Of a DNA stretch of 64,000 nucleotides, positions 32,565-45,507 are shown in pieces (the stretch's first letter is position 1; each line of letters begins with the position of its first letter). Under the pieces are notes generated by a model. The model made no database searches and had not been told where the DNA came from. It saw only the letters and a program-made list of their open reading frames with translations. The position numbers and the translations under genes are program-made. Location of the stretch: assembly GCF_000006565.2 (NCBI RefSeq), contig NC_031478.1:2215874-2279873 (forward strand), given 5' to 3'. This DNA is from Toxoplasma gondii ME49 (taxonomy: Eukaryota > Apicomplexa > Conoidasida > Eucoccidiorida > Sarcocystidae).

Positions 32565-33823
32565 CTTGCTCGCGTACGTCAAACGCTGAAGCCCACGAAG
32601 GAAATTCAAGAAGACAAGACAGTTGCAGACCACATGACAGGCGTGTCTCCAGCCTCAGCGGCACGCGGAAGTATCCCATAAAGTGAATGCACGGAGACAA
32701 CAATGTGCACAGATGGTTCTCCGAGTACTTGCGTGCATGCACAGATGCTTCGAATACTGAGGGTGACTGTAAGTGCAAGTCCACAAGCATTGAGCCTTGT
32801 GCCAAGAGAAATCGTTCTTGCAGTTATATTTAGCGGGAAGCGTCGTCTTGTCTTCCACCATGAGGTTCGTCTGCGCGTACGATTTCCACAAGTGTGACCC
32901 TTCAACTAGAGCACGCGAGGCAACCGGCTAGTTCTCCTCCTTCATCCCTCTGAGTAGTGCACGTGAACTGTAGAAAATGGGAGGAAGGCAGAAAGCGACG
33001 AATGGGGAACGCCAGAACACAACGAATACTCGGTACGGAGTATGACAGGAATGTACCACCGAACACCGGATCTGGGACAGCCACGGATGCCAAACAAGAG
33101 ATCCACTTGTCCACGTATCGAATGGGTATTGTTTGCAAGAGCGAGAGTCTCCTGAGTGTTGCTGTACCAGTTAAACGTCTGCAATAACGGAATTACAGTC
33201 ACAGGCGGGAAACAGGAAAAGTCTCTTACTAGCGGGCGTGGCTGGACATGGCAAAGCTAGGCGACGGCTAACGTCGGGTAAACCGGGGCGCCTGACACTA
33301 AAACTGAATTCGTCTTCTCCGTAATTTTTTAGTAGTTTTGCATGTCGCGGTCTCAGAGATCAACAAAGATAACTGTTGCGTGACCGCCTCTCAAGAAACG
33401 CCGCATGATCTAAGTCTCCACAGCTGCATGCATGCATGCATGCACACGGGTCGCCAGCCAAGCTGTTCGAGTCTTGCGAAATATGTCAGCTTCAGCGTGT
33501 GAATGGACGAGGGAACAGTGGAAACAAAGGATGCTTTTGAGTTCGAATCCTTGCACTGCAGGAATTTTCACTGAGAAACGCATAGAGTCGAGGAACCGAA
33601 TGAGAAATCCGCAAGCATCTGAGCTTCCCCGTCGGGGTGCGCTTCGTCTGAGCCGACAACGCAGGCGGTCGCGCGAAGTGTCGGTCAACGTGTAAGTCAC
33701 TTCAGCTCCGGTAGTGTTACCAGTTGAGGGATAGCAACAAAGTTCCTCTTTTTATGGATTTGTACGACGTTCGCAAGCCGTTGACTGCAACCGCGGTGTG
33801 TTTTCTGCTTTGCCCGATCCACC
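32565..33823. promoter_or_regulatory. Divergent promoter region of the Rag GTPase and FHIT-like genes
   Basis: The two starts face away from each other across 1.26 kb, so both promoters lie here. The TGCA array at 33425-33444 is the only element that stands out. It is about 380 bp upstream of the FHIT-like start and about 860 bp from the Rag start. No other gene is supported inside it. Confidence 0.5.
33425..33444. promoter_or_regulatory. Five tandem TGCA units (overlapping TGCATGCA sites)
   Basis: Perfect 20-bp run that contains four overlapping TGCATGCA palindromes. The TGCATGC core is known as a binding site of apicomplexan AP2-family factors and is enriched in coccidian promoters. Here it sits between two divergent starts. 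Factor and activity are inferred. Confidence 0.6.
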
Positions 33824-35035
33824 ATGACGGCGTGTTCTACCGCCCTCGCGGCGTGTAGCGCCGCAAACGGAGCTGCACTCGCTTGCAGTTCATCGTTGTG
33901 GCGCCTGCTTGGAACAGCAACATGTGAACTGCGGAAGCACGCTTCGTCATCTTCGCCGTCTTCTGTTCCCTTCTGGCCGGAGCCAGTTTCTTTCTGCGGC
34001 GCGTCGGTCCCAGCAGACAGAGTATTTTTCTGCACGTCTCGGAGCTTTGCAATGCTCGCGCCGCGTCCCGTTCTTCCCGGCCACGCTATAGTTACCCCTC
34101 GAAGGGAAGTGAAAGTAAGCGGCTACGGAGAGGAAGATGTGACCAGACGATCCCGCACTTCTGTCTCTCGTTGTTATGCATGAGTCGAAGAGTTGACGAG
34201 GATTTCGGCCCTGCTCTAAACTTTATGTGATTCTGTAGGTGTTGCTCCATTTCCGCTTCGTCACTGTTCGTCATTCTACCCTGCGTTTCGTGTTTTCTGA
34301 TCCATCCGGGTTTATGTTCATTTTTCACAACAAGGCGCATTGTTACCATCGACGGGTAACCCTCGATATCACAGAGTGGTAGAGGCAACAACCGGAAATG
34401 CATAAAGAAAGAATGGATGTGTTCTGTATCCAATTCCGCCAGGCTCTGCTGTATGTAGTGAACTGACAAATCCACTCCTGTTTGGTATCTATATTACCCC
34501 GGGTGGGACATGTTGGCCAATGAGGATTAGAAAGGTGAAACAGCTCGGCGGAAGGGAGATCCAGGACGGGGAAATCGCACAGTAAGAAATTAGCATGAAG
34601 AAGGCAAAGGCACGATACAGCTACCAGCTTTGTGTTATTATTTCCGTTGTTTTTATTCAGGCCCTTTACGAGCTTTCCCCGGAGGAAGTTGATGACTTGT
34701 TTCTGGCCACTCAAGTAGTGTCGTATATCTTGAACCGGGTAACGGGGACAGACTCTTGCACAATGCTGCTTCAACAGGGTGAGGCAGCAGGTCAGTGTCT
34801 TCCGCAGTTGTACGTGCACCTGGTTCCGCGGCGGAAAGACGATCTTTCCAACAACGATGACATTTATCCACTGTTAGAGAAGTCCCTCCCGTTCCCCCTG
34901 GACGAAGAAGGCGCACTACACGAGGATGAGCCGAAATCGAAAAGCCTGCAGGCAGCGGACTTCCGCGAGTGGATTCTGCAAATGGCGGCCGACAAGCAAC
35001 CGCTCCCATCACGTCCCGCCGAAGTCTCCATTTGA
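33824..35035 (+). CDS. FHIT-like HIT-domain protein with degenerate HIT motif
   Basis: Two exons (33824-34114 and 34661-35035) join in phase 0 to give 221 residues; FHIT is 147. The start sits in CCACCATGA. After an Ala/Ser-rich extension of about 50 residues come VSFCGASVPADRVFF, PVLPGHAIVTPRR, LSPEEVDDLFLATQ, LQQGEAAGQ, LVPRRKDD and NDDIYPLLEK. This is the FHIT order, including the two inserted loops. FHIT-type enzymes hydrolyse diadenosine polyphosphates through the middle histidine of HxHxH. Here that motif reads QLYVH: the first His is Gln, the nucleophile is Tyr and only the third His remains. I therefore infer loss of the usual hydrolase chemistry. A binding or signalling role is possible. 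The N-terminal extension may direct it to an organelle. Confidence 0.85.
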
Positions 35036-37848
35036 AAAAAACTACAGTCATGTGCCTTTATTCAATTAATTACATGCTGTGCTTCCGGCGTGTAATGCAG
35101 GAAGTATAAATCTTTGTGGTCGTCGTTCGTCATTGTGTGACGTTTAGATGCCGCACTGCATGATGGTATGCATCCTCTTTGCTAGAAGGACCTGCGCACA
35201 GGTGTCTTGTCCCACGATGTGCAGCGATTCCTTTTAGACACAGGTCTGATTTATCTGCAACTCCCAGGGAGAGTCCACACATTCAAGTGGAGAGACAGAA
35301 ATACCCGTGATGCAATCTGTTCAAAGCGTCATGTGCCTCCACTCGCGGGCACCCAGCTTCTTTCCGAAGGAACGTGGAAAAACTCTACCTGGTTTCGCTC
35401 CTTACTGTGAGTGACAGAGAGGCTTAAAGAAAGCGTCACTCGGAGAAGGGAACGCGTTCGAACTGCAGGTAAATTAACTTCAGCTGATGAGGGATACTTC
35501 CGCAAGCTAGACTGCGGCAGAAAGGTCTGAACGATAATGAAGCACCTGCTTGCTGCGAAAAGGGAAACCAAAGGGTAGCGCTCGCCCCTGTCGTCTTGCT
35601 CACAACAGTTTTTGCTTGTTACCGTTCAGTTTGATAAGTCGCGTTTTTTCTCGAAAAAAAACCAAAACACAACCAAACGTATTAAAAGTCGTCTGATGTC
35701 ACCCATCCCATTGCTGGAGCATCATTCATCATTCACCCGTCTGGCTTAAAACACAAGGCCTTCTCCGTTCGCCTGGGAAATCTATTGTCCACGCGAACGA
35801 ACGTCGCTTCATCCCCCCGCGAACTTCGCTTAGGCACACCTTTCGCTCCAGCAGCAACACTATTTCGTCCTTTCTTGTATACTATCCTCACACGCGCAAA
35901 ACCCAAAAATTCGCAAACAAAAGTTGTCGGACGAAAACGCACGCCCGTCTCTGATGTTGAGGGGTGTCTGTGGTTCTAGAGCGGACGTTCACGAGGAAGA
36001 TACCGTGTACCTCACTGCTATTCGTTTTTGCTTGGATGCATCACCCTCCAAGAAGGATGGTCAACCCCAGGGAAGTCTCTCCCTCCAGAAAAAAGGTAAT
36101 GCCGTCAACCAAGCACAGTGAAAACCAAACGCGAACACAATTTTTGTGCTAACGCGGTCGGATCCCTCAAAATAGCACCAAACAGCATGGGACACGATGT
36201 GCCAGACTTGCGGCCACACGATGCTGTACAGACCCTCATTTATTTAATCCTCACGACGAACTGCTGTCACTAGCCTCCCCTTGATGATCTGCGGCGTCAC
36301 CTGTGGCGTTCAGTTCCACCGGAAAACTTCCTGCTTTGTTTTCCATTAACATGTCCATTTGAACACGTGACGCCTGTCATCACTCCGTGTTCATTCTTGT
36401 GCTCGGAAAACGATAGCGATCCGTGCGTGCCTTGAAATTTTGTTAGCTGCACTGAGTCAAGGAGCTCTTCTGTAATCTCGCCGAAATACTGCGCTTTGCG
36501 AATCTGAGAAGCGCAATAAGGGGCATGCTCACGCAACCTGGTCCCGACATTTGTCCTCTAGGTAACACTGAACAGTCTCTAGGTTGGCCAAATCGAATTC
36601 TCGCGGGAGTCATCTCTGCGCAGCCGATCATCTTATTCACCGACTGGTAACAACTGGCCTTCAACAAAACAACGGGACCTCCCTCACCGCACAGCCACTT
36701 CCCTGCATCGTAGAAACCCACAGAAAAGTTCATTTATGTGGTTTCGTAGAAACCTACGAATCCCATTGCATAATGTGCTGTGGAGTTCTTGAACGCAAAA
36801 CAAGTGTGCAAAGCAGTGTTCAAACTGATGCGGATTGTTCTGTCGGGTCCTCACCAACTCAGCAATGTCATTCGCCTTCATTTCGAACTCAACCATAACT
36901 TGCGGTAGATACGCACCCGAATATCTGTACACTCAGACACGTACGGAATTACAAAGTTTCCTATAATCGCACCAAAAGGTACCGGGAGAGACAAAAGAAT
37001 TCTTTCCTTTCTCAAGAAAGATGAGAATTGCTTCACAGAGGCACCTTTCATCCGAACGGCGGAACGTCAGATAGGCTTGCGTGTGTCCTGCGCTCAGGGT
37101 TTCCTCTGAGGATAACGGTCATGCTTTTGATAATTGCATGACAAAAACACCAACACTTTCGTTGTAAGGAAATTCGTTCAATGTAGCTTTTCCTTAAGGA
37201 ACCACACTGTGATTACGGATATATGCTTATATAAATATGTAGATCGTTATCCGTACCTGTTGGGAGTATATGAAGATTACTTGTCTAGTGCATATAGCTG
37301 GTGAAACCAGCATGGCGTCGAGGCTAGTCATCATCGTTGCACGGAATAGCCACGCGATACGCAGAGATACTATTCGGTCATTACAATCAAAACTGTGTGT
37401 GAATTTTGCGAGTTTATCACTACGAGCACACACTAATATAGTGCTATGCAGACACGTGCTGAAGGTGAAATCGATGAATACGGGCGCGGCAGACACGTGT
37501 ATTTATAGGGAGATGGGTGAGGGTTAGCTGGTACCGGACGACTGTGTGGAGTGGCTGCCATGCAGGAGTGCCGATTCCTATGGAATATCCGGAAGCGTGA
37601 GAAAAAACCGTGGACGATTTCCTTAGTGATTCAGCAACGTACACTAGAAAGGAACATAACTTACATTTGTCCATTAACGTGGAACTTTGCCGCCAAGCCG
37701 TGCACGCCAGTCTTCCAGTACCGACTGTTCTTGGTCTGCTGTAAGAGAAAATGGGAAGAAGGGACTCGACCAGGGATTATGTACCAGAAAAAAGAACACA
37801 CCGCAAAGCGGACAGCATTAGAGACACGATAAGGAGGAAACGAAACGT
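35036..37848. other. Convergent spacer with uncertain minus-strand frames
   Basis: Spacer between the FHIT-like gene (+) and the next gene (-), 2.8 kb long. Around 36300-36930 on the minus strand several overlapping frames look protein-like (for example NLETVQCYLEDKCRDQ and KAQYFGEITEELLDS). They lie in conflicting frames, and I could not build an exon chain with consistent phases. A small gene here is possible but not supported. Confidence 0.3.
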
Positions 37849-40113
37849 CTACGCTGCCGTGACAAAAGCACGGGGAGTTTCACACCATGTTGGCGACAGG
37901 TCACTATACTCGTGGCCAGAGCTTCCAGTCGAGCTCTTCAATGCCTCTTCTGCAGCTGGAGTGTGAGTTTCATACCTGCCGCTCTGCTATTCTCTGTTCT
38001 CGTTCCCCCTCTTGCTCACCGCATTGGCACTTTCGTTTCGAGTTTTCCGCCTTGTAAAACTCTACCGAACTCGCTCGCACGCTGCAGCTGGGTGGACGTA
38101 AGCGTGTAACTGAAAGTACAACGGCGTTTTCAGAAGGGCAAAGAGCATCGATTCTACTTGTCATACACTTCACTACTATCCTCTCGCACGACATCAGGAC
38201 ACAAAACAAGTGTGGACGATTTACTTCGAAGGAGTGAAGCACAGTTACGGTGCCCTTCAGCGTGGGCACCTCGCCCAATTCTATCGGAGGGAGGCGCGAG
38301 TCCTCTTGTGCGGCAATCAAGGCATAGTCTCCTGCAAAAATAGGTAACGCGATAAATGTAGTCACACTCAGCACTGAGCTACACGAGTCTCACTGAATGT
38401 GTAGACACTAACATGAATGCTGGCTGGGACGCATGTCGGTAGTTTGCCCTTGCTGACACAATGCCCCACCTGTAAACACATCCGGCAATGGTTTCAAGAA
38501 ATCCCTTCGAGAGAAAAAATTTCGTAGCATATCTTTGGTGGACTGGTGCTGCTCTGGCCGCCAGAAAAAAATGTTGCGCGACCGATCTCTCTCCACAAGG
38601 TTACGTGTAAGCTCTTTCGAGCCTTTTGGAACAACACCCTTTTTTTTTCCACAAGCAAGGCACTGGATGAAAGCGCTTCAACTTCAAACACTGCCAGGCG
38701 ACTGCTCAGGTGTTTTTATTGGTTTTTACGGCACAGACGCTACCCTCCGACGACGGTTTTTACACGAAGATGAAAAATTTGAGCCTGCGCCGTAGGTGCT
38801 GTTAATGGAGCAAATATTCAGAAAAAAGGTAGACGACAAATAAACGACAGTGGCGAAGGCATACTTATCTCCTCGGGAATGATGGCTGAAAAAGTTCCAA
38901 CGGATCCGCGCAACTCTTCACCGTCCTCAGAATCCGTCAATCGCCGCGGGACTCGTTTGTACCAAGTGACAAACGCGGGGCATCGAAGGTGTTTCATCTG
39001 CATCTCTACAATTCCGTAGGGAAGTCTGATCGCTTCCACACCACGATTTTGCAAAACGCAAGAGTAAAATAACTGATGATGTCCTATCAGCGTACGCAGA
39101 GACGAAATGGTACAAAAGTAATTATGGAGTCAGCGAGCAGCGCCCTGGCCATGTGATCGAGGGTATGAATGATCCATCTGGCCGAAAGGTTCGTCAGGTT
39201 TTTAGTGACTCGGTTTTCCTGTGTACCTCAAGCGCAGTGATGAGAATGGGACCAGCGATCGAAAACTGCCGTTACGTCGACATCCTTGCAGTCCGCAGAA
39301 CCACGCGCAACAACGACGTACGTATCAGCCACGTAGAGATTCAAAAAGTGGCCCGGACAGGCAAAGATCCATTATTTCGATTGAAGTGAAAAGTCGGGGA
39401 CGCATCGACCCACTTCCAGCTGTGAGAAAAAAGATCATTTGAGCAGGCGGGATTCTTTTCTTTGACGCGCGTGTCTCCGCAAAACGGCTTTACCTCCGGA
39501 CGCGACTCATCGAGTTGCAAAATCAGGCTTTCGTCCTGCTCAATAACATCGCTGAATCCACCTCCAGTTTTTGGCTAAAGTGTTGTGACAAGAGCCCCCG
39601 TGCAGGATCAGTTTCATCCTTTTCAGGGTCCCCCGTTCGCATCGTTTTAGGTGTATCAACTGCCTCTCACTGGGACTTGCTGACAACTCCTGTCTTCGTC
39701 CGGTCTCAGCGGACACGGAACTCAGATACTCCGCATGCCTCTGAATGACTTCCAGTATGCGGGACAAAGAGAATAACTCCGTTTCTACACCAGCATCGGC
39801 GTGTATCTCTTGCTTCTCATCCAGTGGCAGCACCGTTTTCATCGGGAACCTTGATCAAGGCTTCGCCCGCAGCTGGCGGCTTCGGCTCCACTCTCTCTGT
39901 TTGTCTATCATCGTCGCCCTCGCCACTAAATAACGATGTGTTTGACACATCGTTGACATCTGTTTTATCGGGGGCAGCTTCCGTTGCGTGTAACAGACTC
40001 ACCGCGGCGCCAAATTGGCGAACGGAATCGGAGAGACAGAACACCGCTACAACGGCGGTTAGCAATGAAATCCTCCGACCGAATGGCGGGGGCCGCAGAG
40101 GGACCCACACCAT
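37849..40113 (-). CDS. Putative secreted or membrane-anchored protein, unknown function
   Basis: I do not recognise the family. Exon 1 starts at the ATG at 40113 and encodes a basic start, a hydrophobic stretch (ISLLTAVVAVFCLSDSV) fitting a signal peptide or anchor, then an acidic linker. Later exons, read right to left: about 39572-39494 (VIEQDESLILQLDESRPE), about 39070-38865 (VEAIRLPYGIVEMQM, FVTWYKRVPRRL), about 38650-38477 (NIFFWRPEQHQSTKD), about 38337-38230 (LPPIELGEVPTLKG), about 38077-38017 (EFGRVLQGGKLETKV) and a last exon ending at a TAG at 37849-37851. Most of these junctions agree in phase. The link between exon 1 and the open frame around 39690-39842 is unresolved, because the two are in different frames without a good donor between them. 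The boundary at 38650 is also tentative. Confidence 0.5.
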
Positions 40114-43100
40114 TAGAGTGTACACTCAAAACGGTGAAGCGCAGTAGCGAAAGAAGCCTTCGTCATGGACTTGATAAAAAACAACTGCCAACTACGGGTC
40201 ACTCTGCTGAGGTAGCCTCGATGGAACTTCCGACTAAGTGCTGTGTCCCAGTCGACCCCGCAAAATGCGGTGTAGTGTTCACGTGGACTGTGAGGACACT
40301 AACATCACAGACACGTTTTGTCAACCAACGAAATGAAACAGCAAGTACCCAGAATTTCTCACCGGGGCAAACCCCCATACTTCAAACCGTATTTGTGTCC
40401 GTAGGAGCAGCTGAGCAAAAATAACGCCTAGACGAGCACATAGCTTTTCTGGGCGACAGCGTGCCGAGTGTACCACACGCGACGCCTTCTCGCGCCGATT
40501 CACAAGCAGTGTGTACGTTATCAAGAGACGTACTGTTACATCCACATGAGGGGACAAATGTGACGAACTTTAAAGCGAATACTTCAGTTCAAATGCGTGT
40601 CTAGTGGGACTGAAAAGTGTACCCGCTGCTTAGACGGCGGGACAACGTACATGAATACTGTCCCAACACACCAAACAGCAGCACCGTTGCACTTCGGTTC
40701 ACACAGCCGCACGCCAATTTGAGTAGTGTTCTTTACGTGTTGCAGACAGACGACTTTGCGAAGGAGCTCGTGACCATGGTACAACAGTTATGCCACGGCG
40801 ATGAACGCGATATTTTGCCTCTCAGAGGCACATGACACACAACGCCGCTAACAAAGGGGTGACAGGTAGTCGTAGCGGGAAAGGTACTTGATTGGGGGAG
40901 GTGCTCAGACTACACGAGCAGGAAACTTTGGTCACCACCCTTCACACTAACAATCTGAAAGTACAGAATGCCATGGCTCTGGATGCGCACAGCGCTGCGA
41001 CATCAGGTGGAGAGATGGTACCGCGAAAGAGATTTTGGGAAGGTGACGTCTTGCTGGTGTGTTTCCGTCTAAAAGCATTTGTCGCGCTTTCCCCAGCTGC
41101 GTCGCAGTTTGAGGGCAAGGGCAACGGTGGCAGATGTCCGTCACAAACGTTCCACAAATGATCTAATGATCAAAGAACATCCCAGAGGAAAAGTGAGATA
41201 TTCTGCCCCATGAGGGCCAGTGCATCGTGCTCTGCGTTTTACACCGCAGCTTGGGACGAGATGTCGCAAAGTACACGAAAGGAATGACCCGTGTAATGTC
41301 GCTGAGATGTTCTTGAGCTATTTGCTGTCTTGCCTAACTGTTCACCTTAGAAAAGAGTAGATCGTCTCTTGGGTCTTTTGCATTGGAGCATGTGTTTCGG
41401 AGGCACACGAGCCCTGTCAGTGCTGAGTACAAACAAACGGGAAAAAGTGTGAACTGCTGTGTATTTTGTTGAATGTTGGGTGTCAGTCTATTAGTTCCCG
41501 GACTCTGTGAAGCCCATCAGACATGAAAAGCACTTAAGGAACGTCACAGCCTTTAGAACTCGAGTCGTTGTCAATCATCTGAGTACTTGGCTAAACGATG
41601 CGATGCACAGCTTAACGCTGACCTTCTACGCCCGTGTTCTCTGTCCCCTTTATGTGCAAAATTGATATTAGCGTTCTTCAACAAACTATGTGTACTTCTG
41701 AATATGGTCATCTTTTACGGCAACGACCTTTGTGGTTGGAGTATTGCAAACCTGAGAAAGGGAGAGCTCCCGACCTCATGCTTATCCCTGATGTGCATTT
41801 CCATCCCTCGCTATTCGACTGTACCCCGCAGTCAAAAGAGGCTCTCATGGCAGTAGCATGGCCGAGGTTGTGTTCATCAGAAACTTATACGGGTCTTTGT
41901 ATCTTTTTCCAACACGAAAGCAAACTAACATCGCTTAAAAAAAAATTTGGAATGCACTCGTAGTCACTGTGTTTCTGCGACGATGGACGATGAAACTAGA
42001 CACAAAGTAAATGCAACGCTTACCACGTGACACTGAAAATGTGGCTTTATTGATTCCTATGAATTCTCTGAGTTGAAGTTAGCGGCAGGGAGCTACGAAT
42101 GGACAGTCACGCTTTGTGCGTGGATTGCTCGCCGTGCCGCTTCGCTGGCCAAGGCTGCAGTGTGGTGTTTGAGATCGTTTCTCTTTTATCAGTGCATGGA
42201 TGTTTGCCATAAACGATACAACGCAAAGGATACCAGCTGAAACTTACAGCACAAAGAGCAGTGGACAACTCCATACTTGAGATAGGACCCGCTTGTAGTG
42301 GTAGCCGCAAATTAGCGCGTACGTTTCCCACGCATCTCGGTGTCTATAACGACAGTCCCAGAATAGCAAATCAGAGAAGTGCTTCTCCTTCTCATGTCCC
42401 TAACACGCAGTCACGTCACTGAATGAGAGGTGGCTGACGGCCTTGCTTTTGCGTGACTAGCAGAAGGCGGTTGAAACATGGTCGCCGGCGAGCAGAACCG
42501 AAGTGAGAGTGCGGGCGCCCCCTCTCCACAAGTGCTCCCTGTAATGAAGGATTGTGGGGGATCTACAAAGTTGCCGTGCTGAGAACCCACCTCTCACCTT
42601 ACCTGTTTACCACCGTTTCGCGACGGACATGTTCCTCCTGTCAATCAAGGCACTATGTGTCTTTTGGCTTGTCTCGCAGAACCTCTGGCAGGCAGCCGTT
42701 GCCACTAGTCGGCGTGCACCGGAGAGCTCGGCCACAAGTGCCGAAATTTAGGTAAAAGTTACTGTTTCTTCCGTATGTATTTAACCGTGACTAAAGACCG
42801 AATGACTGTCAGAAACGAGCAAAGCACGGACTCACGAATAAAGCGAAGAAGTCCGACTACGCTTGACGCCTTCCGCCACGAGGAATGTGCATCATCCTGT
42901 GTCGTCACTGGGCATTTGTGCTTGCTTGTCACCTCGAAAGCTTCTGAGCTAAAGTGATCAGATGTTAGCAACATAGTGTGAAATGTCTCCTTCCTATTTT
43001 GAGGGGACAATGTCTGGAGAAACAAGAGGCAAAAGGATGATAGTTGTCCCGCTCATGTCGCAGCTGGTGGACATATCTTCGCACAACGCATGCAACCACC

Positions 43101-43990
43101 ACTGTCTGCTTCGTTGTCCCACGGCGTTTCGCTCGCCTTGCCGAAACACGTTTCTGAATTTCTTGAAAAGAAGACGGGTTACTTCTCTTTTTGAAATATC
43201 TGAACTCGCTTCGCACGTAGACTGGACAGAAACTAAGGTGGCGGCCTGTGAGTCCCGTGGCCAATGGCCGCACATTCTACATCTGCCGTGGCACGAACGA
43301 CTTGGAGCGGTTTTCGCTTCTGGAGGGTTCTTCTGTTCATGATCATGTCTTTTTAGAAACTATTAGTTTTTTCAATCTGTCCGACTGATAAGATTTCCGC
43401 CCTCAGCTGTAGTACGCTGGGACCGCGCGTGCTGAGGGTTCTGTGTCTTGCGTCGGCTGCCTTGCTCTTGAGATACTTCGCACGAAGGTACACGTTCAAA
43501 AAAGCGAGCGACTTGTCTCGAAAATCTTCTGTAGCATCTAGGCGTCTCCAGGCTTTCGTCTCCAAATTCGGCGTGTTTTTTTTTTCGAGGCCGTATATGT
43601 GCTTGCCTCTGCTGCTACAGGCGACAGGAAGTCGTTCCGCTGGATCCTCGGCAGATGATGTCTTGACTGGTCATTGCGTCATTGCCGTTTGCTCCTGGCT
43701 CTGAGTTTCTCTGCGTAAATACAAGAAAGAGGCTGAAAGGTGAATGAACAGGTCATAGTACAAGTCGGATTTCGATCTGGAGGTCGCGATCTCCGCTGTC
43801 TAACGGTGGCCGCCTGTTTTCCTTGTCATTTCCGTTCCTCATCGGGTACGCGACAAACGAACCGGAATTAAATCGAGAATCTGTTCCTTCAAAATTCATC
43901 TCTCCTGCTAGGATTGAAAGCACCACAAGGAGCGATCCATAGTGTATTTTCTGGCAGCAGGGGTTCGTTTTTCGTGGCAGATGCACCCCA
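40114..43990. other. Spacer upstream of the CenH3 gene, no firm gene
   Basis: Head-to-head spacer of 3.9 kb. A possible plus-strand terminal exon lies at 40745-40832: a TTGCAG acceptor, 29 residues including DFAKELVTMVQQL, then TGA. No partner exon was established. Other frames (41634-41963, 42983-43342 and 43429-43704, all +) are about 90-120 codons without recognisable features. A 40-residue stretch from the ATG near 42629 starts with a signal-peptide-like segment but ends at once. I call none of these as genes. Confidence 0.3.
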
Positions 43991-45507
43991 ATGGCTCGCA
44001 TCAAGACGACGCCTGCGCGCAGAGCAGGACCTGGCTCGCGGCCTAAGTTGACCACGGGATCCGGGGGTGCAGTAGGAGCGGCCCCAAAATCTCGGGTCGG
44101 CGCTGCTTTTCCACCCCCATCTCACGGTCGAAAGCCTGTCCACCGACGCTCATCGGCCCCGTCATCCCCTTCTGACGACGATTCTCCTGAGTCCTCCTAC
44201 TCCTCCCGCTCCCCCTCTCCAAGCCGCGTGGCTTCCTCATCAGGGTCGCATTCCAGCAGTAGCAGACGCGGTTCGCATGCATCAGGCAGACCACCAGCAA
44301 GGAGTGGCCGTGATCGGGGACTGCAACCGAGAAGACGGGCGCCGCCCGGGGCACGAGTACTTCGGGAAATCAAGAGACTTCGGGTGCGTGCCCGCCTGCA
44401 GGGGCTTTCTCTTGTCGCTTCTCTGTTCCATTCCCACAGTTTCCCTGGCATCTTAGAACAATCGCTTCTTGTAACTGGAAGGAGATGGCACCGTTGCTGT
44501 TCAACCACTTGTGGGAACGAAGGCGGCTGCCAGCTTTCAGCTTCGGTAGTTTTTCTCTGCGCGTGCAGAAGGCCGTGGTTGTTCGGGATCTCTTAAGAGG
44601 AAGACGCTTTCCAGTGCGCGGCTTTAGCACACCAGCACGGACAGTTTGGAATATATCGCGGCAAGGGACACAAAACGCCGGGACAAGGCAGCTATGGGCT
44701 GTTAGGTCCTTCAGGCGACTCCTGTGGTACAGATGCTCTGTTGCCACGAACCGCAGTCAATGACTGGGGTTTCGATAGCTTCCAGATACATGACATTAAA
44801 ACTGGCACATGTCAACTAGTTTTCGTCACTCCGGTTGTCTCGTAGCAGAACGACAAGACGATGTCAGATCGGCTGGGACTCAGTTTTTTTTTGTTGTGCA
44901 TTGCAGGAGTCGACAGATCTCTTGATTCCCAGGATGCCTTTTTTGAGACTCGTTCACGAAGTCGCTCAAGACTGTACACCTCCTTACGCCTCACCCTACA
45001 GGTGCGTTATCTCCCCCTTTCTCGGTCCAGGATGACCGAAACCCATTGGCTTGTCCGGTGGATGTAATGTGCTGGAAATAACACATGGTGCAGTGCGTGC
45101 ATTCCACAGTTCCACGTGCTGCTTCTCCCAAACCTCTTTTTACAACCACACTGGATGTCTGTAGTTTCTGAGCGTTGCTGGTTCTTGGTGTAGAGACGTG
45201 TTGGTGAATGCACTATTTCACCTACAATGGGGAACACGCCGCCTCACATGGCCTTGTTTAATGCAGCGAGTGTAGGCTTGTTCTTTTTTAACTTCTGATT
45301 CCTCTGAATAATGCTCGGTTGCGTGCGTGTGTGTGGACCTGCAGATTCACAGCCGATGCACTTATGGCATTGCAGTGCGCAAGTGAGGCGTACCTAACGG
45401 GGCTAATGGAGGACTCGTACCTCTGTGCAATGCATGCGAAACGTGTCACATTAATGCCAAAGGATCTCCACTTGGCTCAGAGACTGCGGCATGCGTTTCC
45501 TTGCTGA
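43991..45507 (+). CDS. CENH3: Centromeric histone H3 variant (CenH3/CENP-A)
   Basis: Replaces H3 in centromeric nucleosomes and specifies kinetochore position. Three exons (43991-44383, 44907-45001, 45345-45507) agree in phase and give 216 residues; canonical H3 is 135. The tail starts [11 protein letters not shown], like H3, then becomes a long Ser/Pro/Arg-rich segment of about 120 residues. The histone fold is clear: [69 protein letters not shown] and a short C-terminus. Loop 1 ([16 protein letters not shown]) is about four residues longer than in H3. A longer loop 1 and a divergent long tail are hallmarks of centromeric rather than replication H3. The first splice falls in the alpha-N helix at RLR/EST. 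The variant identity is the main inference; an H3-family fold is certain. Confidence 0.93.
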
